Below are positions 6,583 to 7,033 of a stretch of 7,033 nt of DNA, one piece after another (positions within the stretch are counted from its first letter, which is position 1; each line of letters opens with the position of its first letter). The notes beneath the pieces were generated by a model, which saw only the letters and a program-made list of their open reading frames with translations, had not been told where the DNA came from and did no database searches. This DNA is from an uncultured Rhodopirellula sp. (GTDB lineage: Bacteria; Planctomycetota; Planctomycetia; Pirellulales; Pirellulaceae), in contig CAJXTM010000185.1 in assembly GCA_913061385.1 (NCBI GenBank), positions 1 to 7,033 on the forward strand, given 5' to 3'. The position numbers and the translations under genes were made by a program.

Positions 6583-7033
6583 TTAAAAAGTGACCTTGCC
6601 GATCCGCACGCGGTCTTTGCTTTCGTGCAGACGCACGGTCAAGGTTTTCTTTTTTTTCGTCAGATCGACCGCAGTTGTTGAACACTTCAACCTGCAGAAT
6701 AGCGGGACCAAGCACGGTTGTTGTATTGTCGCTAAAGTACTCCACAACGCCGTCGACCATTTTTACTTGATATCCAGAGCGTATCCGCTGATAGTCGCAC
6801 CCTCGGGCAGTGGGAATAACAAATCTCCGGCCATTGCACGTGGTTGCGGGTCGTAGAAAGTCATCGTCATTCAAATTTCCGCAATGTGCCCTCGTAGACG
6901 AACCTGAGTGTCGACTTCTGATATTTCCAGAGGCGTTGATCGATCCTCTTCACGGACCATCAAGGCAGGTGGTGGCGAGGTAGGTTGTTGTGCGGGCGGT
7001 TGTTGTGCGGGCGGTTGTTGTGCGGGCGGTTGT
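6583..7033 (-). pseudogene. Broken VIT-domain protein gene (5' part outside window)
   Basis: Reading the minus strand from the window edge gives repeated QPPAQ units, then PTSPPPALMVREEDRSTPLE, then a segment typical of the VIT (vault/inter-alpha-trypsin) domain: [45 protein letters not shown] and, in another frame, KMVDGVV. VIT proteins in planctomycetes are usually large exported proteins, often with a von Willebrand A domain. Three lesions interrupt it: an in-frame TGA at 6871-6873 between HIAEI and MTMTF; a one-base loss near 6763-6768, where the frame hits TAA but KMVDGVV continues in the next frame; and a one-base excess in a run of eight A (T8 on plus, 6650-6657), after which the original frame resumes as KTLTVRLHESKDRVRIGKVTF minus its last residue and ends at TAA 6583-6585. 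After VDGVV the usual VIT continuation (EKEKAR-like) and any A domain are missing, so an internal deletion is also possible. Errors at a contig end are the alternative explanation. Confidence 0.68.
6983..7033. repeat. 15-bp tandem repeat, 3.4 perfect copies, cut by the window edge
   Basis: The unit GGTTGTTGTGCGGGC occurs at 6983-6997, 6998-7012 and 7013-7027, followed by six bases of a fourth copy. On the minus strand, in the frame of the VIT remnant, each unit encodes the pentapeptide QPPAQ, giving a Gln/Pro/Ala-rich linker of unknown full length before the VIT domain. The copies are identical to the base, which suggests recent expansion. A repeat of this kind is a typical place for a short-read assembly to stop, so the copy number cannot be taken from this window. 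Confidence 0.93.

Noticed and set aside
6650..6657. Programmed frameshift or transcriptional slippage at the A8 run
   Set aside because: Slippage could restore the frame here, but it would not remove the TGA at 6871 or the earlier frame break near 6765, so one slippery site cannot rescue the product.
6590..6856. 88-aa plus-strand reading frame over the VIT remnant
   Set aside because: Its sequence resembles no domain and it is the reverse of recognisable VIT coding sequence on the other strand.
6871..6873. TGA recoded as Trp or selenocysteine inside the VIT segment
   Set aside because: The intact genes use TGG freely for Trp and the cytochrome/WD40 gene ends at a TGA. Two further lesions in the same gene make decay or error simpler, and no selenocysteine element was identified.
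6983..7033. Short regular repeats resembling a CRISPR array
   Set aside because: The 15-bp units are directly adjacent with no spacers, and they translate as QPPAQ in the frame of the VIT remnant.

Overview
The window looks like one short metagenomic or draft-genome contig from a member of the Planctomycetota. No rRNA or marker gene proves this. The protein families point there together: a planctomycete-type cytochrome c domain fused to WD40 repeats, a Tat-exported DUF1501 protein, a formylglycine sulfatase, a secreted SMP-30-like lactonase/esterase, and the remains of a VIT-domain gene. Base composition looks balanced by eye. No tRNA, rRNA, CRISPR array or insertion sequence was seen.

Layout. 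Bases 1-48 are not biological: they are a residual Illumina Nextera P7 adapter with its index and the transposon mosaic end. A secreted cytochrome c/WD40 protein (104-1534, +) then converges on, and overlaps by 17 bp, a DUF1501 protein (1518-2930, -). A 305-bp divergent intergenic region with several inverted repeats separates DUF1501 from a secreted sulfatase (3236-4648, +). The sulfatase converges, with a 28-bp gap, on a large two-domain secreted hydrolase (4677-6446, -), made of a gluconolactonase-like beta-propeller followed by an alpha/beta-hydrolase esterase. Upstream of it on the same strand is a broken VIT-domain gene (6583 to beyond 7033, -). The window stops inside a 15-bp tandem repeat that encodes a Gln/Pro/Ala-rich tract in that gene.

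Function. All four intact genes carry export signals (Sec or Tat), so the encoded activities lie outside the cytoplasm. A sulfatase next to a lactonase/esterase fits removal of sulfate and ester or lactone groups from complex polysaccharides, a common planctomycete lifestyle, but no substrate can be read from the sequence. The cytochrome/WD40 and DUF1501 proteins belong to families that are abundant in planctomycetes and poorly understood.

Nothing here amounts to a clearly new defence or mobile system. The points most worth a second look are the adapter-derived false N-terminus, the lactonase-esterase fusion with an altered metal ligand, the multiply broken VIT gene, and the dyad-rich divergent region.
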